The translations under genes were made by a program, and so were the position numbers. From Bryum argenteum (taxonomy: Eukaryota > Streptophyta > Bryopsida > Bryales > Bryaceae): a stretch of 64,000 nt of DNA. The notes under the pieces are model-generated. The model ran no database searches and was not told the origin of the DNA. It worked only from the letters and a program-made list of their open reading frames with translations. The DNA lies in contig CM073330.1 of the NCBI GenBank assembly GCA_037043015.1, positions 8,078,012 to 8,142,011 on the forward strand, read 5' to 3'. Within the stretch, counting starts at the first letter, position 1, and each line of letters starts with the position of its first letter. Positions 12,501 through 22,941 of the stretch are shown here, piece after piece.

Positions 12501-15500
12501 AGTGCTGTACGAGACAAAGGCGAAGGCATCCCTGTAGAAGACCGTGTGGTAGAAGACAGAGGGGTAGAAAATCCTGTGGAAGAAGTCCGTGAGGCAGAAG
12601 GCAGTGCTGTACGAGACAAAGGCAAAGGCATTGCTGTAGAAGACCGTGCTGTAGACTACAGAGAGGTAGAAGATCGTGTGGGAGAAGTCCGTGCGGTAGA
12701 ATCCAGTGCTGTACGAGACAAAGGCGAAGGCATCCCTGTAGAAGACCGTGTGGTAGAAGACAGAGGGGTAGAAAATTTTGTGGGAGAAGTCCGCGAGGCA
12801 GAAGGCAGTGCTGTACGAGACAAAGGCAAAGGTATCATTTTCGAAGACCATGCCGTAGAAGATCGTCCGGCACAAGCCACTGCCGTAGGAGACAAAGGGG
12901 AAGGCGTTGCTGTAGAAGACCGTGCAGCAGATCGCAGTGCGGCCGAGGGCTTTGTGGATCCATATCCTGATTGGGTGGATGAACCAGATGTTTGCACATT
13001 TTGTGATGATGGTGTTGGGGTGAATGATCATCTCCTCTGGTATGTGAGGTCTCCCATTTTCAAGTACGTTTTGGAAGAGTATGCATAGTTTGAGTGATGG
13101 TCTGTGGTCATGTAGGTATGGAGCATACGGTATAGAAATAATATCTTGCTATTCAGCAGTCACTGTCCGAAATTGGTAATACGTTGGAAGTCGCTAACAC
13201 TTTTTACACCAGATCCTATGTACTGTGAAGTTGCTTCACCTTTTTTTCGTGTGTTCCTTCAGTTGTGATGTATGCATGCGATCTTTTCATACGTCAACTG
13301 AGTCTGGGAAGGAGAGCAAATGTTATTCACTTAACCTTTCCCAAAATGTTACCGAGGTAAGCCACTCCTATCTCGTATTGTCAGTGCTACAAGGAGGTTG
13401 TATTGCATATCTAACGATAATGAACCTCTGAATGAATGACTTTTCTGTTTGCTCAGTAGGTAGTGCTGATACCGGACATTCGGTTAGTTCGTTGAGAAAG
13501 ACTGTTCCATATTCATGATTATCAAGTCTTTGATAGCTCTCATCTAGATCCTTTATATTAGAACGATGTTCTGCCTCCACCTCTAGTAGGATTGATTCTG
13601 ATTCAAGCTTATTGACATTGCAGATTAAGGACTGGGTTTGCCCAAACTGTGCAGCTGCTCAGCACCAGTGCTTTGCCTGTGGGGAGCTGGGGAACTCTGA
13701 TCCAAAGTCGCCCTTGCAAGCTGTACGAAACCTGTGCATGATTCCCCTCCGTCATTTGTTAGGGCATGGACCACAGTTTGTTTAGTGTGTTTGGTAGTAG
13801 TGTGTACCAAAGAGGACTTCGAGGAGGAAATACTAAGAACTTTTTCATCAAGCTAACGTGAGCTGTGAATGGCGCAGGTCTTTGAATGTGGTGTTAAGAA
13901 GTGTAAGCGATTCTACCATGCTGATTGTGTTGTCAAGCTGCTATTTCCCCTTGAAGGCAAAAAGAGGGAGGCATCCGACATCCAGCAGAAGAAAAGCACA
14001 TTTACCTGTCCGTTACACAGATGTGCAAAGTGCAAAAAGCTTGACGAGAAGCCAAAGCCCTATTTGTCACTTCTGAAATGCAGGCGCTGCCCTAGAGCAT
14101 GGCATAAGAGGTGCTTGCCAAAGTGGTATGCATCCATCATCAAGTTGTGATGTTTGTGCCCTCACAATGATTTTACCACCAAACATGCAACTGGAGTGAT
14201 AGATTTACTTCTTGTGGAACTGTTTACAGGGACCACCAGAAGCGGTTGTGGGCGCTAGAGGACAACAATTATGTCTTGTATTGTGGGTAACCACCGTTTC
14301 CTCTTGATCATTTTCCTACCGTTGAGTGCATATAGTCCAACTGATGTTGCTTCGTGAGAGGTAGTCAATGTATCGTTATCTGAGTGTTGAGTGTTCTGTT
14401 TTTGTGCAGAAAACACAAGATTGACAAGGATTTTAGTACTCCAATGCGTGACCACATTCTCTTCCCAATCCCACCGTTGGTTAGTTCTTCACTTGTACCA
14501 TTAAACGTTTAAAGAATTTTCAACGAAGAACATAATCTTCAATTCAAGATCTTTCTAGGAAAATAAGACCCATATATTTGGAGGCTCCACATGATTAGTA
14601 TGACTACATTATGAGTCCCAATTATGATTCTTGAACCAAATGCAGCTGAGACAATCTCATCTCCTTTTCTCTTCATGCATATTGTCATAATGTACGTGCA
14701 TTCCTCAAGTTTATATGACAATCGTCATACAGGCAGTACATGAGAGTGGCAGAGAGAATCAAGAACCGTCAGGATCGAGAGAACAAGCCTCCGGATCGAG
14801 AGTACAAGCCTCAGATCCCAAAGAACCAGCTCCAGGTTCCAAAGAACCAGCTCCAGGTTCCAAAGAACCAGCTCCAGGTTCTAAAGTACCAGCTCCAGGT
14901 TCTAAAGAACCAGCCGTACGATCCAGAGTACCAACTCGAGGTTAGAGGCAATCTCTCACAAGATTCATATGCATTGTTGATTTGGAGTTAATGTACTTGA
15001 TGGCCTTATGTTTGGAAGGTGATTAACAAAAGTTCTCTCTTTTTTGGCTTTTGTGTGTTTCAGATAGTCCTGGCGCCGAGCAACCCAGGTTGGTAGTTCA
15101 CCAACTCTTGTAATCGTAAAACTCATTGGGAGGAATATCTCACTCTCAAACTCGGATGTATATGCGCAATAGCTTGTCTTCTGCTATGCTGGTATTTAAA
15201 CACACACTGAGTACACACGTGTTTGATCATCAATCGCAGGGTGCAAGGGTTCATGGCAGATGCTTGGAATGCTATGACTAGTGAAACGGACAGGAAGAGA
15301 AAACGTGCCTTTTCTCAATCAACTTCACCACAGGTGAGCAGACATCTAGATGCTCGACACTCTTCACAGATTATAATCATTCTATTTGCATACTGAAATA
15401 TTTAAGTGAGGTCGACCCGCCTTACTCGCCCAAGAAGTATATGCAGACCGATGATTAAGTGTACAATGAGAAGATTGACTTCAGATGCTGGCTGAGGACT

Positions 15501-15647
15501 GAAACTTGTTATAATGTGCAGAATGTGGAGAACATCTCACAAGCTCAGGCTAAGAAGAAACAAAGGAAGTATAGTGCACCGCCTGACTCAGAGGCAAGCA
15601 GACCTCTGGATGCTCCACACCATTCACAAACCTTATGCTGTGATTAG
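9554..15647 (+). CDS. EDM2: EDM2-like PHD-finger chromatin protein, intact
   Basis: Exons I can join in frame: 9554-9798, 9938-10087, 10299-10395, 10993-11052, probable 21-nt microexon 11211-11231, 11362-12022, 12331-13039, 13263-13356, 13624-13722, 13878-14125, 14230-14286, 14410-14479, 14733-14940, 15064-15088, 15240-15333, 15522-15647. All borders are GT-AG and phases agree, giving 987 aa (980 without the microexon). The N-terminal about 185 aa match the EDM2 N-terminal domain. Residues about 630-837 carry the tandem PHD-type cysteine/histidine clusters, e.g. CMRSFH, CPNCAAAQHQCFACGEL, CKRFYHADCV, CPLHRCAKC, CRRCPRAWHKRCLP, ending with DHILFP as in EDM2. Arabidopsis EDM2 reads H3K9me2 and controls processing of intron-TE genes. 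Three coding minisatellites (listed separately) fill the linkers. The EDM2 C-terminal methyltransferase-like region is absent; the protein ends about 150 aa after the last finger. Confidence 0.88.
10155..10190 (+). repeat. Short telomere-type repeat (TTTAGGG) in an intron
   Basis: About three consecutive plant telomere-type heptamers (TTTAGGG) lie in the second intron of the EDM2-like gene. Plant introns and promoters often carry such telo-box motifs (AAACCCTAA on the other strand). A single TTTTAGGGTTTA motif also follows the other two copies (about 31278 and 52735). Confidence 0.7.
11586..11800 (+). repeat. 51-nt coding minisatellite in EDM2-like gene
   Basis: Direct repeats of a 51-nt unit (17 aa, consensus near PIAPVTPPEAPESSS) occur about four times and decay at the 3' end. 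The unit is a multiple of three, so copy-number change keeps the frame. It is rich in Pro, Ser and Thr and probably forms a disordered linker. Copies 2 and 3 keep only about one degenerate unit. Confidence 0.9.
12331..12940 (+). repeat. 204-nt higher-order coding repeat in EDM2-like gene
   Basis: An acidic/basic repeat built on AVRDKGKGIAVEDR and VEDRVGEVRAVESS. A 204-nt (68-aa) higher-order unit is nearly exactly duplicated: 'gtagactac' starts at 12447 and again at 12651. All steps are multiples of three. It sits directly before the first PHD cluster. The composition (Glu, Arg, Asp, Lys, Val, Gly) suggests a charged flexible or coiled region; no known domain is recognised. Confidence 0.93.
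14818..14925 (+). repeat. 21-nt coding minisatellite (EPAPGSK) in EDM2-like gene
   Basis: Five tandem copies of a 21-nt unit encode the heptapeptide EPAPGSK with small variation, just after the last PHD exon. Another frame is also open across it, but only the EPAPGSK frame joins in phase to exons at both sides. Confidence 0.93.
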
Positions 15648-17503
15648 TGCACTTAGAGATGTGGATGCAATTTAAGATTGAAGTAATTTTATTTCATTTA
15701 GTGGCTCTGATCATTTGTGCAACGGGACTGCACGAAGATGAATAAATGAACACAATATAATGGTATGAGCCTAGGAATAATCTCTTGAGGTGTAGATTAT
15801 GTGAGGACAATTCCCCACTTCTGATTCTTACGGCATGGCCACAAAGATCGATCCAATGTCCTAGTTGTATTAGAGTCATATTGTAACGAAGAAACACGAG
15901 AATGAGAAGGATAGGAAGTGAGACCATGTTAAAATTTGGATGCCGAAATCTAAAAGGTATTGCATCTTTAAAATCGTCTTCTGTAATCAAATAGAAAAGT
16001 AGTGTAAATGGAAGGTGCTCAATACTGGTGGGGATTTCAGCATGGCAAATTTCAGCCATTATTGGACATTCACTAGCTTTGAGCACTTTACCTTATTACG
16101 ATTTTTTGGGGTCCAGATAGTGGTTAGTTAGGAACCTAAAGCACTTTGATTTTTATGCAGAAATCTTCTAACCCAAATTAATTTCATAATTTTGAATGAA
16201 CCTCTGGTATTCTTATTTGTTAAGTTTGTTTTGAAATCAATTATGATATACTCTATTGACTTCTTATTAATGTAAAACTTATCAATTCTCGAATGATTTT
16301 GCTTGGTAATGGGATCAAGATCATAGTGTCCCATGTCTTAGGATGGCATAACCCTAGATTTCAATCTAATGATTCACGTAGAGGTACTTGATTTCTTACA
16401 AAATCTTTTCAAATTGAGTTCATTCATGAATTTGAGTTAGAGTGGTATATGGATAAACCTCGTTAAGATCAACGTCTAGTTAAGAACGCTGTCGTTGTCC
16501 CTTTTGGTTCAAAGGGGCACTGTTTTTTATGGGGCCAAAGAGGCATTATTTCGTTATAGTCAACGTTGGGATAAGATCAACGTTTTTGTCTGTCTTTATG
16601 TAATCCAAGCACCACTGTAGTTATAAAATCGTGAAGTCAGATCTTTGCTAGGTGTAAGACAGTGTAGTGTTGGTTGAAAGGTTGTAAAATCTCCTGTTGA
16701 AGATGGTCGTACATGACCACATACTTTGGTGTTGGCCGATGCCATTGTTTTAAATTTAGATCACAAATTATTAACATTTGATTAGGTCTCTAATTAAATG
16801 TTAAATAAAGTATAAAGTATTTCATTTAAAATTATTTTTGAAATAATCTTTGGTATCAAATAATGGTATCAATTTAAACCAATAAAAGTCTTAGATATAA
16901 AGTGTTTCAAGTATGGCTTGACTTAATGTTGGGTTGGTCTTATTTCAATTCGATAACCCTTTAATGGTTATTGTTTTGAAAGAAACTAGGAGTGAATTAT
17001 TAAACTAGAATGCCCAAAATTGGGACAACCTATTGTTCTACAAATGAGAAACATTTTGTATTTTATTCATTCTTGCTTTATGGATTGGAACTTAGTATTC
17101 TAACTTTTGTTGGATGTAGGTGTAATCCCTCTTGCGTGAAAATCATTTTATGGGAGTGACAACTTGGGAATCTCATAGCAAAATGGTCGTAGGAAGAAAA
17201 TTGAGAGGAATATTCTTTGGTGGACAAGGTAAAGCTTTTGTGTGCAAGTACCTTTTGTACCTTAAACGCTCGAGGGAGTTGGGAGAGTGGTGTGCGATGG
17301 GTACCTCATTGTTGTTAGAGGCGATATGGGAGTAAGCCTACCCAATGATTATGGGTATGTCATTGTTAACAAATGCAATATGAAAATAGTTCCTATTTGA
17401 CTTTTTTTTGTTGCGCAAAATCCATCATTGGCTAAACAATTAATCGGTTCTTTTTTAGATTTTTCCGTATTAAAACTATATGTTTGTTAATCTTAGTGAT
17501 CAT

Positions 17504-17541
<38 letters not shown>

Positions 17542-17611
17542 TCCGTGTTTGGACTTTTAGTAAAATAAAAAATACACCTACATCCTACTTACAAACCAAT
17601 GTTGCTTCTTA
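15648..17611. other. 3' flank of the EDM2-like gene and intergenic DNA
   Basis: The first 400 bases hold phrases shared with the DNA after copies 2 and 3 (for example 'gagaatgagaaggat' near 15900, 31335 and, diverged, 52790), so they are the ancestral 3' region. Beyond about 16400 no gene or known element is seen. A run of 31 T lies at 17506-17536. Confidence 0.5.
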
Positions 17612-18746
17612 GGGCTGGTTTACACTACGGTGGAGAAGTCCACCGGTCATGAATAAAAGGGTGTTTCTCAATTGTGATTGGTTGGAATTGTCACTCTTGA
17701 CCGGTGGGTGTTTATACTTGGTGAAGAAAGCAATGGTGGTGAACTTTTGTCATGAATGATAAAATGACATTGCAGCTTAGGTGGCGGTACTCTTTGAACA
17801 AGGGCTTCTTCGAAATTGTGATTTCTTGTCCAGCCTCAAGAAGCTGGACAAGAAATTAATGCTCCGGAGAAGCCCAACTTAATTAAATAATGATACATAT
17901 CTGTGCTATATATGGCACCAAGCCCTTCTATTTCTGCTCAAATCTACACACTTAATGATAATTATAGGAGAGTGCTCTGCTGACTTCCTCATCTTTAGTT
18001 TCACTTTTTATTAAATACCTTTCGACTGAGTGTAAGTGAAGTGTACTTCTGTTTTTATCAAATACCCTTGAAGGGGGTGCAAATAGCAGTGTTAATGTGT
18101 ACAAAAAAAATTGTAATTTCATTGCACAATTTAGGAGAAAATTAGATTTGAAGTGTAATGGAATTAAAGTTGTTATTGATAATTATTTTTTCAATATTAT
18201 GATTATCTAAAAATAATAGCATAAGCTTCATTTCCCACCGGCCAATGAAACAATTATTTCATAAATGAGCCAAATTTGACAATTCAATTGGGGGTTCCCA
18301 ATTTTTTTTCTTCATAAAATTAAACACTATAGAATGTTCATTTTAGTTTTAAAAGTAAAACTTACAAACAAAGTTATTATTCTACTGCACTACATGATAC
18401 ATAGGTAAATCGATTTGAAGTTTAATCAAATTGCCATGTATATAGATTCTAAAGCTTCATTAACAAATTCTTGTTGAATTTTTTTGATACGATGTCCATG
18501 GTTTTCTTTATCATAAGTAGTGTCACCATTTGGTGAACTTCTCTTCACCGGTGGACTTTTGTGAAGAACATCACCGCTAAACTTCTCCTCTAAATGTTTA
18601 GATTACAACCGGTCAAGACTCCTTAAGAAATATTTTATTGCCATTAAATCTTCTGTGGCACATTCACCATTTGCCTCATATAACCATGTCTTGGCAGAGC
18701 ATTCTTGACCAACTAGAGGCTTCTCCACCGTAGATTAAACCGGCCT
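17612..18746. mobile_element. PIF/Harbinger-like non-autonomous DNA transposon
   Basis: Terminal inverted repeats of about 28 bp start GGGCTGGTTTACACTACGG on the left and match AGGCCGGTTTAATCTACGG read inward from the right, followed in both by TGGAGAAG. The element is flanked by TTA on both sides (17609-17611 and 18747-18749), the usual 3-bp target duplication of PIF/Harbinger. Length is 1135 bp. No transposase frame is present, so movement would need an autonomous partner. A perfect hairpin lies inside at 17821-17856. Related single termini are seen near 5470 and 21655. Confidence 0.75.
17821..17856. repeat. Perfect 14-bp inverted repeat (hairpin)
   Basis: ATTTCTTGTCCAGC is followed by an 8-nt loop and its exact reverse complement. 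It lies about 210 bp inside the left end of the Harbinger-like element. Confidence 0.95.
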
Positions 18747-18749
18747 TTA

Positions 18750-21125
18750 GAAAGAAACTAAGTTTTGAGTACCTTAGGGTGAATCGTATCAAGAATATAA
18801 GCGGAAATGAAATCAAATGACAAAAATTCTAACTTTTAATCCTTAATACCTTGTATTCTAACAACAATCAGGATTGAAAACTTCATAGCATGTACTAATG
18901 CAGGCAATGGAATTGAGATATCTAGAAAATCAACTAATAGTCCACAGCTCCAAAGGACTAGTGAAAGTATTGGCTGAAATAGTCAAAGAGGAGGGGTTAC
19001 TAGATGTAGCACCCTTTTGGATTCACACCCTCTCAAAATATTCTACCTCCTAAAGGCTACGTTCTCGACACCCACTTAAATGTATTGTCCACTTAACTTC
19101 ACTTTTTAGATAATTTTAGTCTGTTTTGTAGAAACCCTCAATGCTTTTGTACTTTAAGTTATGAACATTTGTGAGGAGTAGTGCACGCCGAAACATAGCA
19201 AGGAGATTTGATGTAACTTACAACCTTTGAAAGAGTGGATCTGAAGGGGTGCTACATTTAGTGACTCCTCCTCTTTTGCTACAGTTAATCCTTTAGCCTA
19301 TTATGACTTTCCTACTCCAGAAGAGTCCAATCTATATTTAGCCAAACAACCGCTCCAAGAAAGTGTCATATTTAGTAACAAAGATGATTTAATAAATGTC
19401 AACCATACATTCTTACAAACCAACCTTGGCTTGTGGATTATACGGATAACTTTTGAGTCATGAGCCTTATATATAATGAAATTATAATGTACTAATACTG
19501 AAAAAAACACATATTCACGTCATTTCCGCTATAAAATGAAAATGCTATCAAAAGACTTCATGAAATGAAAAAGATCACAAACTAGGAAGTTATTTTCCTT
19601 TATTTCAATAACACCTTTGAACCAAAAAAACAAAAAAAAACAAAGAGAAAAATTTCTTTGCACAAATAATAGCCTTGCAATATTGAATACTACCCAAATC
19701 TTATAAAAGAAAAATTGTTCAAAACTAGACTCTTTACCTAAAAATAAAGGCTATGACTTCCTCACATGTTCAGGGGATTTAAGTTCTCCATCACAAGAAT
19801 TAGCCTCAAATTGGAAGCCAACACAACAAACAAAAGTGAAATCCGACGGTGGATGAAGGAGAAATAACTCCTTCAAAATTGTGTATTTTTGTATATAGAA
19901 ACATTATTACATATTGAGTACCTAAAATATTAGAATAATTTTTTTTCCAACTCCAAGGTTGTTGTATTTCATCTTAAAATCATACTTATTCAATAATTAG
20001 TGATGAAGTAAGTTGAATTTCACAAAATTGACTTCTAATGCTCAAACATGCCTCATCTTTGAAATCCCAAAATCAAGAGTTGCGTTCACCAAAATGCATT
20101 CCATTTATTCATACTTCATGTATTGGTATACTAATTTTACTACACAAACTAGGCTTGATTTGGGATCCATTTGAGGTGTTTTCATCCAAAACAAACTTGG
20201 AATGAAGAAAGTATGGCTCTTCAAAGTTGTTGCTTGCTATCTAGAAGAAGTTTTTCTATTATTGCAGTGTTTAGGGTTAATTATTCTTTTCAAAATAGAA
20301 AACTTGCAAGACTCGATAGCGCTATCAATTAGTAATATAAACACCTAATTTTACAAAGTGAAAAATCATTTATGAGTGTATTATCACATATTCAAGTTTA
20401 TCGATTCCTCTTTTTGTAATGTGATCTTTTCGTGATTTTCAAAATTTGCTTTCTCCTATTTTGTTTTGTCTCTCATCTCTTCTCTCAACACTATAATAGA
20501 ATAAAGTTTTGTGAATTTTCATACTCTATGAGCCAATCAGAGAGCTTGTAGCCCCTCTAAAAGCTGATATTTACCAAAACTTATTTTAAAAAGGCAATGA
20601 AAAGCTAACGAGTCATGGCTATATACATCGCATTAAGAGTTTTAAAGAGTTTGAAGAGTTTCGGTAAGTGGTATTTTATTGTTATCAAGAGTTTATTAGA
20701 TCCTAATAATATAAGAAGGGGTCGAAGGAACAAGGAATATGGAACATGAAAATGGGGACAAAGTAAGGAACTTTAAAAAACTCTGGATAGTTTAATTTCT
20801 TTGGCATGTTGTTCCAACCATAGAATCTCAAACCTACCTATTGTAAGCACTACCATGTGAAATTTTAACCGTTGGATCTTCACCATTTATTAGATCATAA
20901 CGTTCAAAGTCGGGGCAAAAGTTCATTTTGGGCATTGCTCGTAAGACATTGTCTCCATGGTGCAAAGGGGAACTTGAAGATTGTTACCCCAAACATTCTT
21001 GTCATTCTCGACCCTTAGGAATCCCTCTATAGACTGTGGTTTTAGGGTAAGGTTTCAAATCCTACAGTTGGATGGTGTTACAGTGTTCTGCAACATAACA
21101 TTGACATGTTCACATCATACTAGAA
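18750..21125. repeat. Dispersed repeats (families B and R1)
   Basis: No gene is seen. 19300-20470 aligns directly with 26990-28450 with many indels (shared phrases include 'ggtggatgaagga' / 'aatggatgaagga', and 'atggctcttcaaagttgttgc' near 20215 and 28205). 20800-21000 belongs to family R1 ('gattgttaccccaaacattcttgtcatt'). These are probably old transposon fragments of unknown class. Confidence 0.6.
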
Positions 21126-21480
21126 TTTGTTCGTTCAAGGAGGATAAAGAGCAATTACTGGATGTAACTCCGTAACTTGATAAAGACCTTGTTACACTTC
21201 CTACAATTGCATGTGATTACCGTATATTTAAAAAGTGCTTGGACTCAAAATGCTCGGCACCTTTTGCTCCTCACTATGGTCGTCAAAACTTGTCATCTTG
21301 TGTCCTTGCACTTCTGAATTTTCATTTTCAACTCCTTGACAAGATAACATCTTATTTTTTTATACGCCACTCTAGGTCTTAGGATAAAAGGTAAATACTC
21401 TTCATAAAAATTGGTACTTTTGCCTTGGAGTTGAGGCTCTCTGATAAAACTAGCATTACATTCTAGCAACTATGGAGTCA
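21125..21480. repeat. Dispersed repeat, family D (inverted copy at 49610-49900)
   Basis: The sequence around 'ggataaagagcaattac', followed by 'aacttgataaagaccttgttac', is found as reverse complement at about 49790-49870. No coding potential is seen in either copy. Confidence 0.7.
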
Positions 21481-21839
21481 CCTATTGCACATAATACTTA
21501 GGTTAATTATCTCTAGGTTGTGGAAAAGCAAAGATCAAAAATGGCGTGATTTTTCTCAATGAAGAAATTTTGAGTACGTACTTTGCAACAAAACTATAAT
21601 CTAATTAGTACAACAATGTGATTAGTACAAAGTGCTTCGTATACTTGGAGCACGTTTCTACTATGGTGAAGAAGGCTACCGGTTGGTCACAAATGCTTGC
21701 TCAACACAAAGTCATATTGGAAAATTGTGAATGTAGTGGAAAAGAATTAAAGACATTAAAATATTTGTTAAGAAGTCTTAACCGGTGACACTATTTAAGG
21801 AAAACTAAGAGCACAAATCAAATATGTTGTTTCTTACTA

Positions 21840-22620
21840 CCTACTAGTCTCTCTACATAAAAGAACATGATTTGGCGATGCATGGTCATGGTCACGGTCA
21901 TCATCATTTAGTCATGTATACATGGTATAAAGATTTCTAAAGATTTTGAAGAGTTTCCATATTTGATTGTTATAAAGAGTTTATTAGATCTTAACAAGGA
22001 GGCAAAGGGACAAGGAATATGAAACATGAAAATGGGAGCAAAGAAGAAGTGAAGTGGGATGACGAAGAAACATCGGAGAGAATTTTGGAACGGGAAACAA
22101 AGGATAGGAACTGAGAAGAGAGGATGGAAGCTAGGAACAAATAATGAGAACTAGGAATGACTGATGGAAACTAGGAATGACTGAAAAGAAGTAGGATGAA
22201 TGATGGGAACCGGGACGAATGATGGAAACCAATAAGGGAAATTCGAGGATGGGGAGCTGGGAAACGGGAACAAAAGTTGGGAACCATGAACGAGAGTTGA
22301 GAGGTAGAGAACCAATAAGAAAAAAAATGGAGAATGGGGAATCATAATAGGAGAGAGGGAACTGGAAACAATGTAACGAGGGAACTGACGACATGCTAGT
22401 AATCTTAAAGAACATGGAGAATTGAGAAGCATGGAACTTGCCTATTGATTGCATATCCCATAATTTCAACATCAACAAAAACCTTCAACTTTGTATTTTT
22501 TTTAAACCTAGGTCTGGATTTTTTATACATTTTAAAAATTTCAATATGAACTTTTTGATGTCCATGTTCGGAGGACAAGGGTAAGGACTTGTACTAACAT
22601 AAAATGATGTATATGCACAT
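21840..22620. repeat. Dispersed repeat, family C, with purine-rich degenerate tandem array
   Basis: Starts with 'gatgcatggtcatggtca', then a 400-base stretch built from degenerate units near 'gggaactaggaatgatgg' (about 16-20 nt), then 'ataatttcaacatca'. A second copy with the same order lies at 33790-34620. The strand bias is extreme: the top strand is almost all purine plus T, so the complementary strand shows long but meaningless Ser/Phe/Pro-rich open frames. Confidence 0.75.
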
Positions 22621-22941
22621 GACCAAAAAGAATCGGCCTATGGGGCTATGGTTAATATGCATTATTTATTGTTTATTAGTAGATGAAAATAATTTTGAAT
22701 TTTTTTCTTAGAAAAAACAAAATGGACATAATATTTTTGTCAATGTTACCCATGAGTATTTGCAAAAATACATGTGCATAATTAGAAAACTAGCAAGTGG
22801 TACTTTTCTAAAGATTATCATAGTATGTCGTTGGATGCCTAGTACATTCTAAAATAAATACAATAATTAATTTGAAAATTAATTTACCTCAAGGTGTTTC
22901 TTGTCGAGGCTCTTGCTCAAGTTGGAATAGAAATTCCACCT

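Noticed and set aside
12306..13031. 241-aa open frame antisense to the EDM2-like repeat exon
   Set aside because: It is open only because the coding array on the + strand repeats in multiples of three; its product is a simple Phe/Tyr/Ser repeat without motif, and the + strand is clearly coding.
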